The notes below the pieces were generated by a model. That model searched no databases. It saw nothing but the letters and a program-made list of their open reading frames with translations, and was not told where the DNA came from. A DNA stretch of 18,255 bases, taken from SFTH01 sp963643985 (lineage in GTDB: Bacteria > Bacillota > Clostridia > Christensenellales > Aristaeellaceae). How positions within the stretch are numbered: position 1 is the stretch's first letter; each line of letters starts with the position of its first letter. The stretch lies in NCBI GenBank assembly GCA_963643985.1, contig CAVINP010000038.1, positions 1 to 18,255 on the forward strand. Direction: 5' to 3'. The translations under genes were made by a program, and so were the position numbers. Shown here in pieces: positions 7,029 through 15,500 of this stretch.

Positions 7029-10000
7029 TTACTCCAGCACGAAGCCCTCGTCCAGCAGGTAGGCCAGTGTGTCACTGTCCAGCACCGGGTTTTCGGGATC
7101 GATGATCGGCAGGTCAGCGCCGTAGGCCTCGTTGAACCTGCTCTGGAATTCGGCTATGGCGGCCACTGTGGTCTGATCCAGCACGCCCACCTCCACGTTG
7201 TCGGAGTCGAGCAGACCTCTGCGGTACAGCGCCATCTGGGCCTTCTGGATGTCGGTCATTTCCGAACTGCCGGAATCGCTGCCGATTTCTCCCCCGGCAT
7301 CCGGCTCCTCGGTGGCTTCGGGTTCGCCCGAACCGGGCACGCCGAAGCTCAGTTGACTCTGCACGCTGTCCTCATCGCTGCCGCCCACGGGTGTGGCACT
7401 GACATAGATGGTATACAGACCGGGGATGAGCTGGTCGGTCTTGACCGTCTTGGAGGTATCGCGCGTCTCGCCCAGGGAATAGCTCGTGCCGTCCTCATAG
7501 ACGAGGGTTACGGTGTAGTGATCCACATCGCCGCTCGCCATCCAGCTGAATATGATGGTGGAGTCGCTGATGTAGGGGATGCCGTCCTCCTGGTAGACCG
7601 TGGAACCGATGTTGATGACCGGCGCGTCCACGCTCGCCACGGGGGCTTCGGTCGGCTCTTCCGTCGGGGCCTCTGTAATGACGGGCTCGGCCGTCTCTTC
7701 CTCCTGCGCCAGCGTCAGATCCAGCGTCTTCCAGACGATGTCGTCCTCCGTGCCGCCCACGGGCAGCGCACCGATTTGCAGCTGATAGGTCTCGTTTGCA
7801 CGCATGGCGGAAGTGTCCAGATTAAAGCCGGTCAGGTTGGCCTTGTCAGCTTTCTTGATCAGAGTGCCGTCGCTGTTGTAGAGGCGCACATAGAAGCGTT
7901 CCACGCCGTCCGCAGACCAGGAAACGTTGTATTCGCCCGCGGTCAGCTCCACGGAGCTTCCGACCTCGCTGCCGTCAAACTGCAGGCTGAAGTTCGAAAT
8001 CTCGCTCACGCTTTCTTCCGTTTCCTCGGGCGCTTCGGTCTCCTCGACTTCTTCGCCATGCTCCGTATCGGCGGTGGCGTCCGGCGTGTCCGTCTCAGGC
8101 TCGTCGCCGGTATCACCCATGTTCCAGCCGTTGCCGAAACAGTAGTTCAGATACTGCATCGTCAGCGCGTCGCAGTCACCCGTTACCTCCAGTATCTCCT
8201 CGCCCTGCACGTCGTTGACGTACTGCTGCAGTTTGCGCACGGCTTCATAGGTGTTCTCGCCGTAATCGCCGTCCACGTTGTCCTGCTCGAGAAGGCCGAT
8301 TCCCCAGAGCTTTTCCTGCATGGCGTAGATGCTCTCACTGTCGGAACCGGCGTGCACGCCGCCGTCATCGGACGACGAATCGCCCGAATCCTCACCGATG
8401 TTGATGCCGTCCTCGGAGTACTGCTCCAGATATTGCAGCGTCTGCGCATCACAGGTGCCGGTCTCGGGCAGAAGCTGCGAGCCGTTGACCTGATTGATGT
8501 ACTGCTGGAAGGTGAGCACGGCGTTCTGCGTGGTCGCGGAATAGTCGCCGTTCACATCGTCACCTGCAAGCAGCCCCACGGAGTTCAGCATCTGCTGCAC
8601 ACGCTTGATCGACACGGTGTCGGAATAGGCATCGACCACCACATCCTCCTCACCCGTATCGGGTTCGGGTTCGTAGGGCGTTTCGGTCGGCTCGGGTTCT
8701 TCGGTGGGTGCTTTTGTGGGTGATTGCGTCGGTGCAGAAGTGGGCGCGGGGGTTGCCGTGGGAATGTCCACGGGCGCCTGCGTGCTCATGCTGCGGTTGT
8801 TCTCGATACAGTAGTCCAGATAGCGCTGGGTCAGCTTGTCGCAGATGCCGTTGGTGTTGAGCGTCTCTTCGCCGCGCAGCTGGTTGACCCAGGCCTGGAA
8901 TTTCTTGACTGCATTGGCGGTCTTCGTGCCGTATGCGCCGTCGGCCTCGCCTTCGGCCAGTGCGCCGACCTGAATCAGTTTGTTCTGAACGGCCCTGATC
9001 TCCTTTGCGGAGGACGATGCGGACACGGAGCCATCGCCCGTTGCAGTGGGCTTTACCGTGGCGGTGGGCTTCGTCGTGGCCTTGGGGGTGGCCGTTGCCT
9101 TCTGCTGATCCTTCCACCATTCGATGTAGTAGTTCAGATAGGCCATGGTGTTCTCATCCACCTCTCCCGTCGGGTCGAGCGCTTCGTAATCGAGCAGCTG
9201 ATTGACGCGGATCTGGAAATTCCTGACCGCCGTGGCCGTGGTCGAGCCGAACTTGCCGTCGGCGCTGCCCTCGGGCAGCAGCCCCAGCGCGATCAGCTTG
9301 TTCTGCAGGCTGCGGATTTCGCTCTTGCTCGAGGACGCATTGACCACCGTGTCGTCGGGCGCGGGGGTTACCAGCGGCTTGGGGGTAGCCGTGGGTCTGG
9401 GCGTGGCGGTCGGCTTGGCGATGGAGACCGACGCGCTGTAGAGCCACTGCTGGGTCTTCTCACCCGCGATGCCGTCCACAGCCAGCTTCCTGGCCGGAGA
9501 GCAGTTGTTGTTGACGTAGGTCTGGAAGTCCTTCACGGCCTGCTTGGTGGCGGCATCATACTTGCCGGTGGCACTGCCGTTTCCCAGCCAGCCCAGCTCG
9601 ATCAGGCGCTTCTGCAGCTTGGTGATGTCGCTCGAGCTTGAGGATTTTTTGACGGTGGAATAGCTCGTATTCGTGTCAACCGTCGGCACCTTGGTCGGTG
9701 CGGCGGTGGACTGATTTTCGAAGTCGCTGTTCACGTCACCGTCATAGGTGTAGTCCATCCAGCTCAGTTCCGGATCTAGCAGCGCTGCAAAGGTTGCAGT
9801 GGTGTAGGGTGTGGGCGTGGGTGTCTCGGCGGGCATCCAGGTCGCCCCGGCGGAGGCACTCGCGCCGGGCAGTGCGTTGGGCAGGGTCACATCGTCCGTG
9901 CCGGAGAAGGCATTGAGCAGAAGTATCACACCGATGGCCACGGCAATGACCACCGCCGCGCCGATGGCGATGTAGAGCGTGATCTGCCTGCGGCGGTCGC

Positions 10001-10463
10001 TCCCGTCGTCGTCATCCGCTTCTTCGGCGGCCTCGGCCGCTGCGGCGCTCTTGCGCTGGGCAATGTAGGCCGTGCCGTTTTCCTCGAAATAGAAGTGGCG
10101 CTTGCGCGGATCTTCCACACTCTCGACGCTCATGCGCAGCTTCTTCATGCCGGCATCGAAGGCTTCCTCCATGCCGGAGACGGGTGCAACGCTGCCGTCG
10201 GGCAGACGTTCGGCACAGCTGCGCGGCAGATACTCGCGTATGCGGATCGTGCCGCCGCGCTTGGTATCCAGCGCCGTGTATACGATGCCGTTGGAGTCCT
10301 GACCCAGGGCACGCCCCAGCAGGAAGCGGTCATGATAGACCGTCGTTCCGGGCAACATCTGAATGCTCGGCACCGCCGCGCGCGCGTCCTTTCCACAGTG
10401 CGGGCAGATGCTTTCGCCGTTCAGATCCTGAAAGCAGTACATGCACAGATTTTCGTAGGCCAT
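7029..10463 (-). CDS. Zinc ribbon / kinase N-lobe / membrane helix / peptidoglycan-binding repeat protein
   Basis: A 1144-residue single-pass membrane protein, probably linking the cytoplasm to the cell wall. Order of parts: a zinc ribbon (Cys7, 10, 20, 23); residues 43-137, which resemble only the N-lobe of a Ser/Thr kinase (LGQDSNGIVY in place of the glycine loop, IRIREYLP where active kinases have VAIKEY, then FEENGTAYI at the hinge); an acidic linker; Arg157-159 and a membrane helix at about 161-183, placing the N-terminus inside. Outside are Thr/Pro linkers and PG_binding_1-like repeats at about 278-340, 379-445, 485-552, 614-682, 707-777 and 1069-1140 (pattern G-D/K-Y/F-G...T..AV..FQ..VN), with two beta-sandwich-like modules at about 820-920 and 943-1042. 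HRD, DFG and APE motifs are absent, so kinase activity is not expected. ATG at 10463 has GAAGGAG upstream and lies 19 bases after the tmk fusion gene, so they are probably co-transcribed. Function is unknown; wall sensing or anchoring is inferred. Confidence 0.88.
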   Translation of the reverse strand: MAYENLCMYCFQDLNGESICPHCGKDARAAVPSIQMLPGTTVYHDRFLLGRALGQDSNGIVYTALDTKRGGTIRIREYLPRSCAERLPDGSVAPVSGMEEAFDAGMKKLRMSVESVEDPRKRHFYFEENGTAYIAQRKSAAAAEAAEEADDDDGSDRRRQITLYIAIGAAVVIAVAIGVILLLNAFSGTDDVTLPNALPGASASAGATWMPAETPTPTPYTTATFAALLDPELSWMDYTYDGDVNSDFENQSTAAPTKVPTVDTNTSYSTVKKSSSSSDITKLQKRLIELGWLGNGSATGKYDAATKQAVKDFQTYVNNNCSPARKLAVDGIAGEKTQQWLYSASVSIAKPTATPRPTATPKPLVTPAPDDTVVNASSSKSEIRSLQNKLIALGLLPEGSADGKFGSTTATAVRNFQIRVNQLLDYEALDPTGEVDENTMAYLNYYIEWWKDQQKATATPKATTKPTATVKPTATGDGSVSASSSAKEIRAVQNKLIQVGALAEGEADGAYGTKTANAVKKFQAWVNQLRGEETLNTNGICDKLTQRYLDYCIENNRSMSTQAPVDIPTATPAPTSAPTQSPTKAPTEEPEPTETPYEPEPDTGEEDVVVDAYSDTVSIKRVQQMLNSVGLLAGDDVNGDYSATTQNAVLTFQQYINQVNGSQLLPETGTCDAQTLQYLEQYSEDGINIGEDSGDSSSDDGGVHAGSDSESIYAMQEKLWGIGLLEQDNVDGDYGENTYEAVRKLQQYVNDVQGEEILEVTGDCDALTMQYLNYCFGNGWNMGDTGDEPETDTPDATADTEHGEEVEETEAPEETEESVSEISNFSLQFDGSEVGSSVELTAGEYNVSWSADGVERFYVRLYNSDGTLIKKADKANLTGFNLDTSAMRANETYQLQIGALPVGGTEDDIVWKTLDLTLAQEEETAEPVITEAPTEEPTEAPVASVDAPVINIGSTVYQEDGIPYISDSTIIFSWMASGDVDHYTVTLVYEDGTSYSLGETRDTSKTVKTDQLIPGLYTIYVSATPVGGSDEDSVQSQLSFGVPGSGEPEATEEPDAGGEIGSDSGSSEMTDIQKAQMALYRRGLLDSDNVEVGVLDQTTVAAIAEFQSRFNEAYGADLPIIDPENPVLDSDTLAYLLDEGFVLE

Positions 10464-10482
10464 TATTTTACACTCCTTCGGC

Positions 10483-11760
10483 TTATATCAGATCGGATAG
10501 ATCGAGGAGTACCTTTTCAAAGATCTCCTCTATGCTGCCGCGCGAATCAATTTCATGAACGCGCATCGGGTCGGCGGCGCGCACGGACTCGTAGCCCTCG
10601 TAGACGCGGCAAAAGAAATCGTCGGTTTCGACCTCCAGCCGGTCCAGGTTCTCACCGGCGCGAAGCCGCTTGAGCACGGCCTCCCTGTCACCGACAAAGA
10701 GCAGCGTGCGGTCGGGCACGGCCTTGGCAGCCGCTGTATTTATTTGACGTATAAAATCGTCTCCGAGTTCACGCCCGCGGGCCTGATATGCAAAACTTGA
10801 GTCCAAAAATCGATCACAGAGCACAATTTTGCCCGCTGCAACGCTCGGCAGTATCACCGTACGCACGTGCTCGGCGCGGGACGCGGCATAGAGCAGTGCC
10901 TCGCATGCGCTGCCCATGCCGAGATTGCGGATGTCGAGCAGCACTTCGCGTATGCGTTCTGAGATCGGGCAGCCGCCCGGCTCGCGCGTGCAGACGACCT
11001 CGTAGCCGCGATTGCTCAGATACTCGGCAAGCTTGTGCATCTGTGTGCTCTTGCCGCAGCCGTCCGCACCTTCAAAGCTGATGAACAGCCCGCGCCCGGT
11101 TTCCTCTCCGGGCAGCAGGATCTCGCGGAGCATGGCCACGTCATCGGCGATCTCGTCCGCACCCGAGGCCTGCAGCTCCCCGCGCGTGCCGTAGCCGTAG
11201 AGTGCGCCCACGGCGTGCAGCCCCAGTGCCCTGGCTGCTTCCATGTCAAACCTGCGATCGCCCACCATGACACATTTTCCGGGGTCCGCGCCCTCGGGCA
11301 GGGCCTGTTTGATCAGTGCCTGTTTGTCGGGTTTTGAATCTTCTGTCGTGATGCCCACGATTCTGTCAAAGCAGGGCGTAAGGCCGAAGAAGTCTGCAAT
11401 GCGCTCGATGAAAATCTGCGGCTTGCCGCTGGCCACGGCCAGATAGACGCCGCGCTTTTTGAGAGCCTTGAGCAGCGGCGCGATGCCGGGGTAGATGCCG
11501 CACTCCTGCCAGCCGGATTTGTTGTAGCGTTCGCGGAAACACATGACGGCCTGCATGGCACGGTCGCGATCCAGCCCCGTGAACTCCTGAAACGAGTTCA
11601 CCAGCGGCGGCCCCACGAACCTGCGCAGCGTGTCCTCCGCAGGCACATCAAGCCCCATCTTTTCACAGGCGTAGGCAGCACTTCGGGCAATCCCGAGGCC
11701 GGTATCGGCGATCGTGCCGTCAAAGTCAAACAGTATCGTATCATATTTCAAAGCAATCAT
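10483..11760 (-). CDS. tmk: HAD-family phosphatase fused to thymidylate kinase
   Basis: One open frame encodes two enzymes (425 residues from the ATG at 11760). Residues 1-215 are a HAD hydrolase of the phosphoglycolate phosphatase-like group: FDFDGT with Asp12 and Asp14, Ser111 in VASGKP, Lys143, and GDRRFD with Asp168 and Asp172. Residues 224-425 are thymidylate kinase, which makes dTDP from dTMP: P-loop GADGCGKST at 231-239, TREPGG at 258-263, and DRF at 316-318 followed by SSFAYQ. No stop codon and no start with a ribosome binding site lie at the junction, so the fusion looks genuine. Start choice is uncertain: in-frame ATGs at 11766 and 11760 have only weak ribosome binding sites, while the strong GGAGGAG at about 11793-11799 is some 22-30 bases upstream. 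The phosphatase substrate is unknown; a nucleotide or phosphoglycolate is plausible. Confidence 0.9.
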   Translation of the reverse strand: MIALKYDTILFDFDGTIADTGLGIARSAAYACEKMGLDVPAEDTLRRFVGPPLVNSFQEFTGLDRDRAMQAVMCFRERYNKSGWQECGIYPGIAPLLKALKKRGVYLAVASGKPQIFIERIADFFGLTPCFDRIVGITTEDSKPDKQALIKQALPEGADPGKCVMVGDRRFDMEAARALGLHAVGALYGYGTRGELQASGADEIADDVAMLREILLPGEETGRGLFISFEGADGCGKSTQMHKLAEYLSNRGYEVVCTREPGGCPISERIREVLLDIRNLGMGSACEALLYAASRAEHVRTVILPSVAAGKIVLCDRFLDSSFAYQARGRELGDDFIRQINTAAAKAVPDRTLLFVGDREAVLKRLRAGENLDRLEVETDDFFCRVYEGYESVRAADPMRVHEIDSRGSIEEIFEKVLLDLSDLI

Positions 11761-11786
11761 TCCCATCACCGTATTGTCGTTGCACA

Positions 11787-11800
11787 GGGGACTCCTCCCC
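11787..11800 (-). promoter_or_regulatory. Small hairpin presenting a Shine-Dalgarno-like sequence upstream of the tmk fusion
   Basis: On the minus strand GGGGA-GGAG-TCCCC forms a 5-bp stem with the GGAG of a strong ribosome binding sequence in the stem and loop. It is too far from the preferred ATG codons for normal initiation. It may be fortuitous, or may mark a non-ATG start such as the CTG four bases beyond it. The divergent intergenic region around it (11761-11863) has only a weak minus-strand promoter candidate, TATAAA at 11834-11829 with a TTGTTT 15 bases upstream. Confidence 0.25.
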
Positions 11801-11863
11801 ACATTTAATTGTACGGAATAATTGTGACTTTATAAGCAAGAGCACATGAAAACAACTGGACGC

Positions 11864-11892
11864 TTGAATGTTTTGCGCGGATATGGTAGTAT
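11864..11892 (+). promoter_or_regulatory. Promoter for the small membrane protein-addB unit
   Basis: TTGAAT (11864-11869), a 17-base spacer and TAGTAT (11887-11892) match the sigma-A consensus at most positions. The start of transcription would fall near 11899, just ahead of the AAGGAG at 11910-11915 that serves the ATG at 11924. This supports the 11924 start over an in-frame ATG at 11846, which lies upstream of the promoter. Confidence 0.7.
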
Positions 11893-11923
11893 AGAGGGCG
11901 ACAAAGCACAAGGAGCACCCGCC

Positions 11924-12502
11924 ATGAACAGATATCTTTTGCTCAATACCATATCTCAGACCTTCGTCTGGAATGATCATATGCGCGATATCATCATCAC
12001 CTGCCTGCTGAGCATGGTGCCCACCTACGAGGGCCGCTATGCCGTGCCGCTGATGCTCAAGATGGGCATGCCCACCTTTTGGGCTTTCCTGCTGGCCGTG
12101 GTGTTCTCCACACTGCCCATGCCCTTTATACTGCTGCTGCTGCGCCCCGTGCTGGACTGGTTCTACACTTTGCCGATCAGGCCCGTGCGCAGGTTTGCGG
12201 CCTGGCTTGAGAGACACAGCGAGAAAAAGCGCGTGAAGATGCAGGCCGATTCGGACAAGGGGCTGCGCGGCAGGCTTCGGGGGCGCGTTTCCGAGGAGAC
12301 GATCGAACTGATCGGCCTGTACATCTTCGTGGCCCTGCCGCTGCCGGGCACGGGGGCCTGGACGGGCAGCGCCATCGCAACGCTGTTCAAGATGAACAGA
12401 CCCAAGGCCGCGCTGGCCATCTTCCTGGGCAACGTCACCGCCGTTGGCCTGATGACGGCGATCTCCTGCGGCGCAATATCGTTTCTGAATTTCCTGAAGT
12501 AA
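11924..12502 (+). CDS. Small membrane protein of the Sm_multidrug_ex family (COG2426)
   Basis: A 192-residue integral membrane protein. Hydrophobic segments lie at about residues 22-44, 51-75, 128-157 and 162-186, with a very basic cytoplasm-like loop at about 97-122. Family features are the early PTYEGR segment (Pro33, Glu36, Arg38) and the Gly/Pro-rich VALPLPGTGAWTGS segment at about 136-149, probably a re-entrant loop. The family was named as a putative small multidrug exporter, but evidence for drug export is thin; structure-prediction work has linked it to the DedA/VTT membrane superfamily, so lipid-related transport is an alternative. The start at 11924 is set by AAGGAG and the promoter just upstream. 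It is followed after 21 bases by addB, so the two are probably co-transcribed. Family call confident, function open. Confidence 0.8.
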   Translation: MNRYLLLNTISQTFVWNDHMRDIIITCLLSMVPTYEGRYAVPLMLKMGMPTFWAFLLAVVFSTLPMPFILLLLRPVLDWFYTLPIRPVRRFAAWLERHSEKKRVKMQADSDKGLRGRLRGRVSEETIELIGLYIFVALPLPGTGAWTGSAIATLFKMNRPKAALAIFLGNVTAVGLMTAISCGAISFLNFLK

Positions 12503-12523
12503 AACAATAAGGAGGAATGAGCC

Positions 12524-15500
12524 GTGCTCAGAGCCTACACGGGCGAGAACCACCTGCTCTCGGACGCGCTGCTGGCGGAGGCTGCACGCGCACTGGCTGC
12601 GGACGAAGCGGATATCTATGTCGTCGTGCCGCGCCAGCTGACACTTCTGACGGAGCGCATGCTGCTCTCCGGTCTCAACAAGCGCGGCTCGTTCAGGCTG
12701 CGCGTGATCGCTCCGGCGCGCCTCTGCGCGGAAATCTTCGCCGCAGTGGGCAGCCCTGCGGGGGTACGCGTGGACGAGCGCGGCAGGGTGATGCTTATCC
12801 GCCGCGCACTGCGCGAAAACGAAAACCTGACCATCTACAAAAATGCCTGGCGGCGGCGCGGTTTTGCAGAGAAGTGCGCGACCGAGATCGAGTCTTTCCT
12901 GCAGGGCGGCGTGACGGTTGATCAGCTCAAGGACTGTGCCGAGTCGGGCAAGGGTGTGCAGGCGGCAAAGCTTCACGATCTGGCGGAGATCATGCAGGCC
13001 TACCTGTGCCTGATCGACGGCCGGTATCAGGACGGCGAAATGGAGCTGGCTGCAGCGGCCGCCCGCGTGCACGAGGCAGCGTTTACACACGATGCACACT
13101 TTTTCTTCTACGGTTTTGACATCATGCCCGCGACGCTGATTACGCTGATCGCACGGCTTTCGGCGGGCTGCGCGGATGCGGCGATATTCTATCCGCTCAT
13201 AAACGATGAGAACGCGGGCGATGCCGACTGCTGCCGGGTGCTGTATGCGCAGCTGCGCAAATTGCTGGACAAGGTGGATGCGGCGGGCGGCAGACACGCC
13301 TGCGTGGCGCTGAACCCTTCCGAACGCAGCGATGCCGTCATGGCGCTGAGCCGCAACCTCTTTGCCAATCCGCCCGAGGTCTGCGATGCGGCGACACCGA
13401 ATGTGAGCTTCATTTCCGCACGCGACGTGCGCGAGGAATGCAATGCGGCGGCGGCGCGGGCACGACATCTGGCGATGCGCGGCATGCACTATAACGAGAT
13501 GCAGCTGATATGCATGGATATGGACGGCTACCGACAGCCGCTGGAGGAGGCTTTTGCACTCTACGAGGTACCGCTGTTTCTGGACCGCAGCCGCCCCGTA
13601 TCACGCATGGCCCCCGCGGAATACATGCTCACGGCGCTGCGTCTGCTGGAGAAGAACTTCCGCAGCGATGACATGTTTGCGCTGATGAGAACGGGCTATT
13701 CGCCCCTGAACCGCGACGAAGCGGATCGCATGATGAACTTTGCCGTGACCAAAGGCATCGAGGGCGGACGCTGGCTTCGCCCCCTGACGCGCGGTACGGA
13801 GGCGGAAAAGGCGGAGCATGAGCCGCTGCGCGAAAAGCTTACCGCGCCGCTGGCCGCACTCAGGCGCGAGATGAGGGCGGCGGAAAATCTGAAGGCACAG
13901 CTGACGGCGCTGTTCAGGTTCATGGAAAAAACAAACACGCTGGAGAAGAGCCGCGAGATGCAGCGTGAACTGATCGATAAGGGACTGCGTGAGCAGGCGG
14001 GGGCACTTGCACAGGCCTGGAACCGTATCGTGGGCGCGCTGGATCAGATGGCGGAACTGATGGGCACGGAGCGCATGAGCCTGAGCGAACTGTCCGACAC
14101 GCTGCGGGAATCGCTGGATGCCGCCATCGTCAAGCAGCTGCCGCAGTCCGATGACGCGGTCTATGCGCAGGACGCGAGGCGCATGCTGATGCAGAAGGCA
14201 CGGGTCGTGTTCGTGCTGGGCATGAACGACAAAAATGCCTCAGCGGGCGACGGCCTTCTCAGCGATGCGCAGCGCAGTGCCGTGGCCGAACAGACACGCA
14301 CCTGGCTGGGGCCGGATGCCTGCGGCGGTACGCAGATGCGCAACTTCTACTTTAAGTCGGCACTGGCAATGGCCCGGGAAAAGCTCTATCTATCCTGCGC
14401 CATGGCGGCCGCGGACGGCTCTGCACTGCGCCCCGCCATCGCCTTCGAGCAGGCATTGGGGATCGTGTCCAACGCCAAACGCTACAATCACGAAACGCTT
14501 CAGTCGCTGCTGGCGATCGCCCCGGAGGCGGCGCTGCGCGGCGTGGCACGCGCCTTTGCACGCAGCAGGGACGGCATGGCGCCTGCAGAGCTCGACGTGC
14601 ATGCCGCGGCGGCACTGCGAAAGCTCGGCGAGCATATGCCCGATCTGCACGCCCGCCTGGATGGCATAACGCATTTGCTCGGGGACGATGCGACCGATGA
14701 GCACGTCGACCCGAATCTTACGTGGAAGCTCTACGATCATCCGGACAGAACGAGCGTGAGCCGTCTGGAACTGTTCGCCCGCTGTCCCTTCAGCTACTAT
14801 GTGCAGTACGGCATCAAACCCGTATTGGTCGAGCCGTTTGAGACCAAAAGCAGTGATGTTGGCAGTTTTCTGCACGATGCCGCGAACGCCTTTCTGCTGG
14901 AAAACCGTGACAGACTCAACAGGATGGATGCGGCCGAGGCACGGACTCTGATGGGCGCGATTGCGGACCGGAAGCTGGAGGAACTGCGTCCATCCACGCC
15001 CGGAGAGGACAGCTTCAGCGCCCGCGCCCGCGAACGCAAGCTGCGAGAGATGGCCTGCCGCTGCGCCGAGGTGTTCTGCACGCAGATGCACGGCAGCAGT
15101 TTCAGTGCGGAATATCTCGAGGAGGGTTTCGGCAAGGAGAGCGGCGCGGCGCGGCTGACGGTGGGGGACACCACCCTCGAGGGCAGGATCGACCGCGTGG
15201 ACTGCTGGCACGAAGGTGGCCGCCTGCGCGTGATCGACTACAAGCTGGGCGGCAGAAAGCTGGATCTTGCCGCTGCGTACTACGGGCTGCAGATGCAGCT
15301 GCCGATCTATCTGGGTGCGGCGATGAAAAAGCTGGGCGAGAAGAGCGCGGGCGTGTACTATTTCCCGTTCACGGACGGTATCGTCAATTCCCAAAGCACC
15401 AATCCCGTCGAGATTGGGCAGGAACGCAGCAAACAGTTTCAGATGAGCGGCCTGCTGCCGGCCGACGATGAACTGATACGTGCCCAGGCCGAAGACCCCG

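Noticed and set aside
7353..8723. 456-codon plus-strand open frame opposite the repeat protein
   Set aside because: Antisense shadow of the peptidoglycan-binding repeats; no ribosome binding site or recognisable product.
9926..10120. A frameshift hiding the kinase C-lobe after residue 137
   Set aside because: The downstream frame continues smoothly into a membrane helix with correct flanking charges, and the alternative frames show no HRD, DFG or APE motifs.
11741..13489. 582-codon minus-strand open frame across the small membrane protein gene and the start of addB
   Set aside because: It runs antisense through two recognisable genes and a promoter and has a His/Gln/Arg-rich translation.
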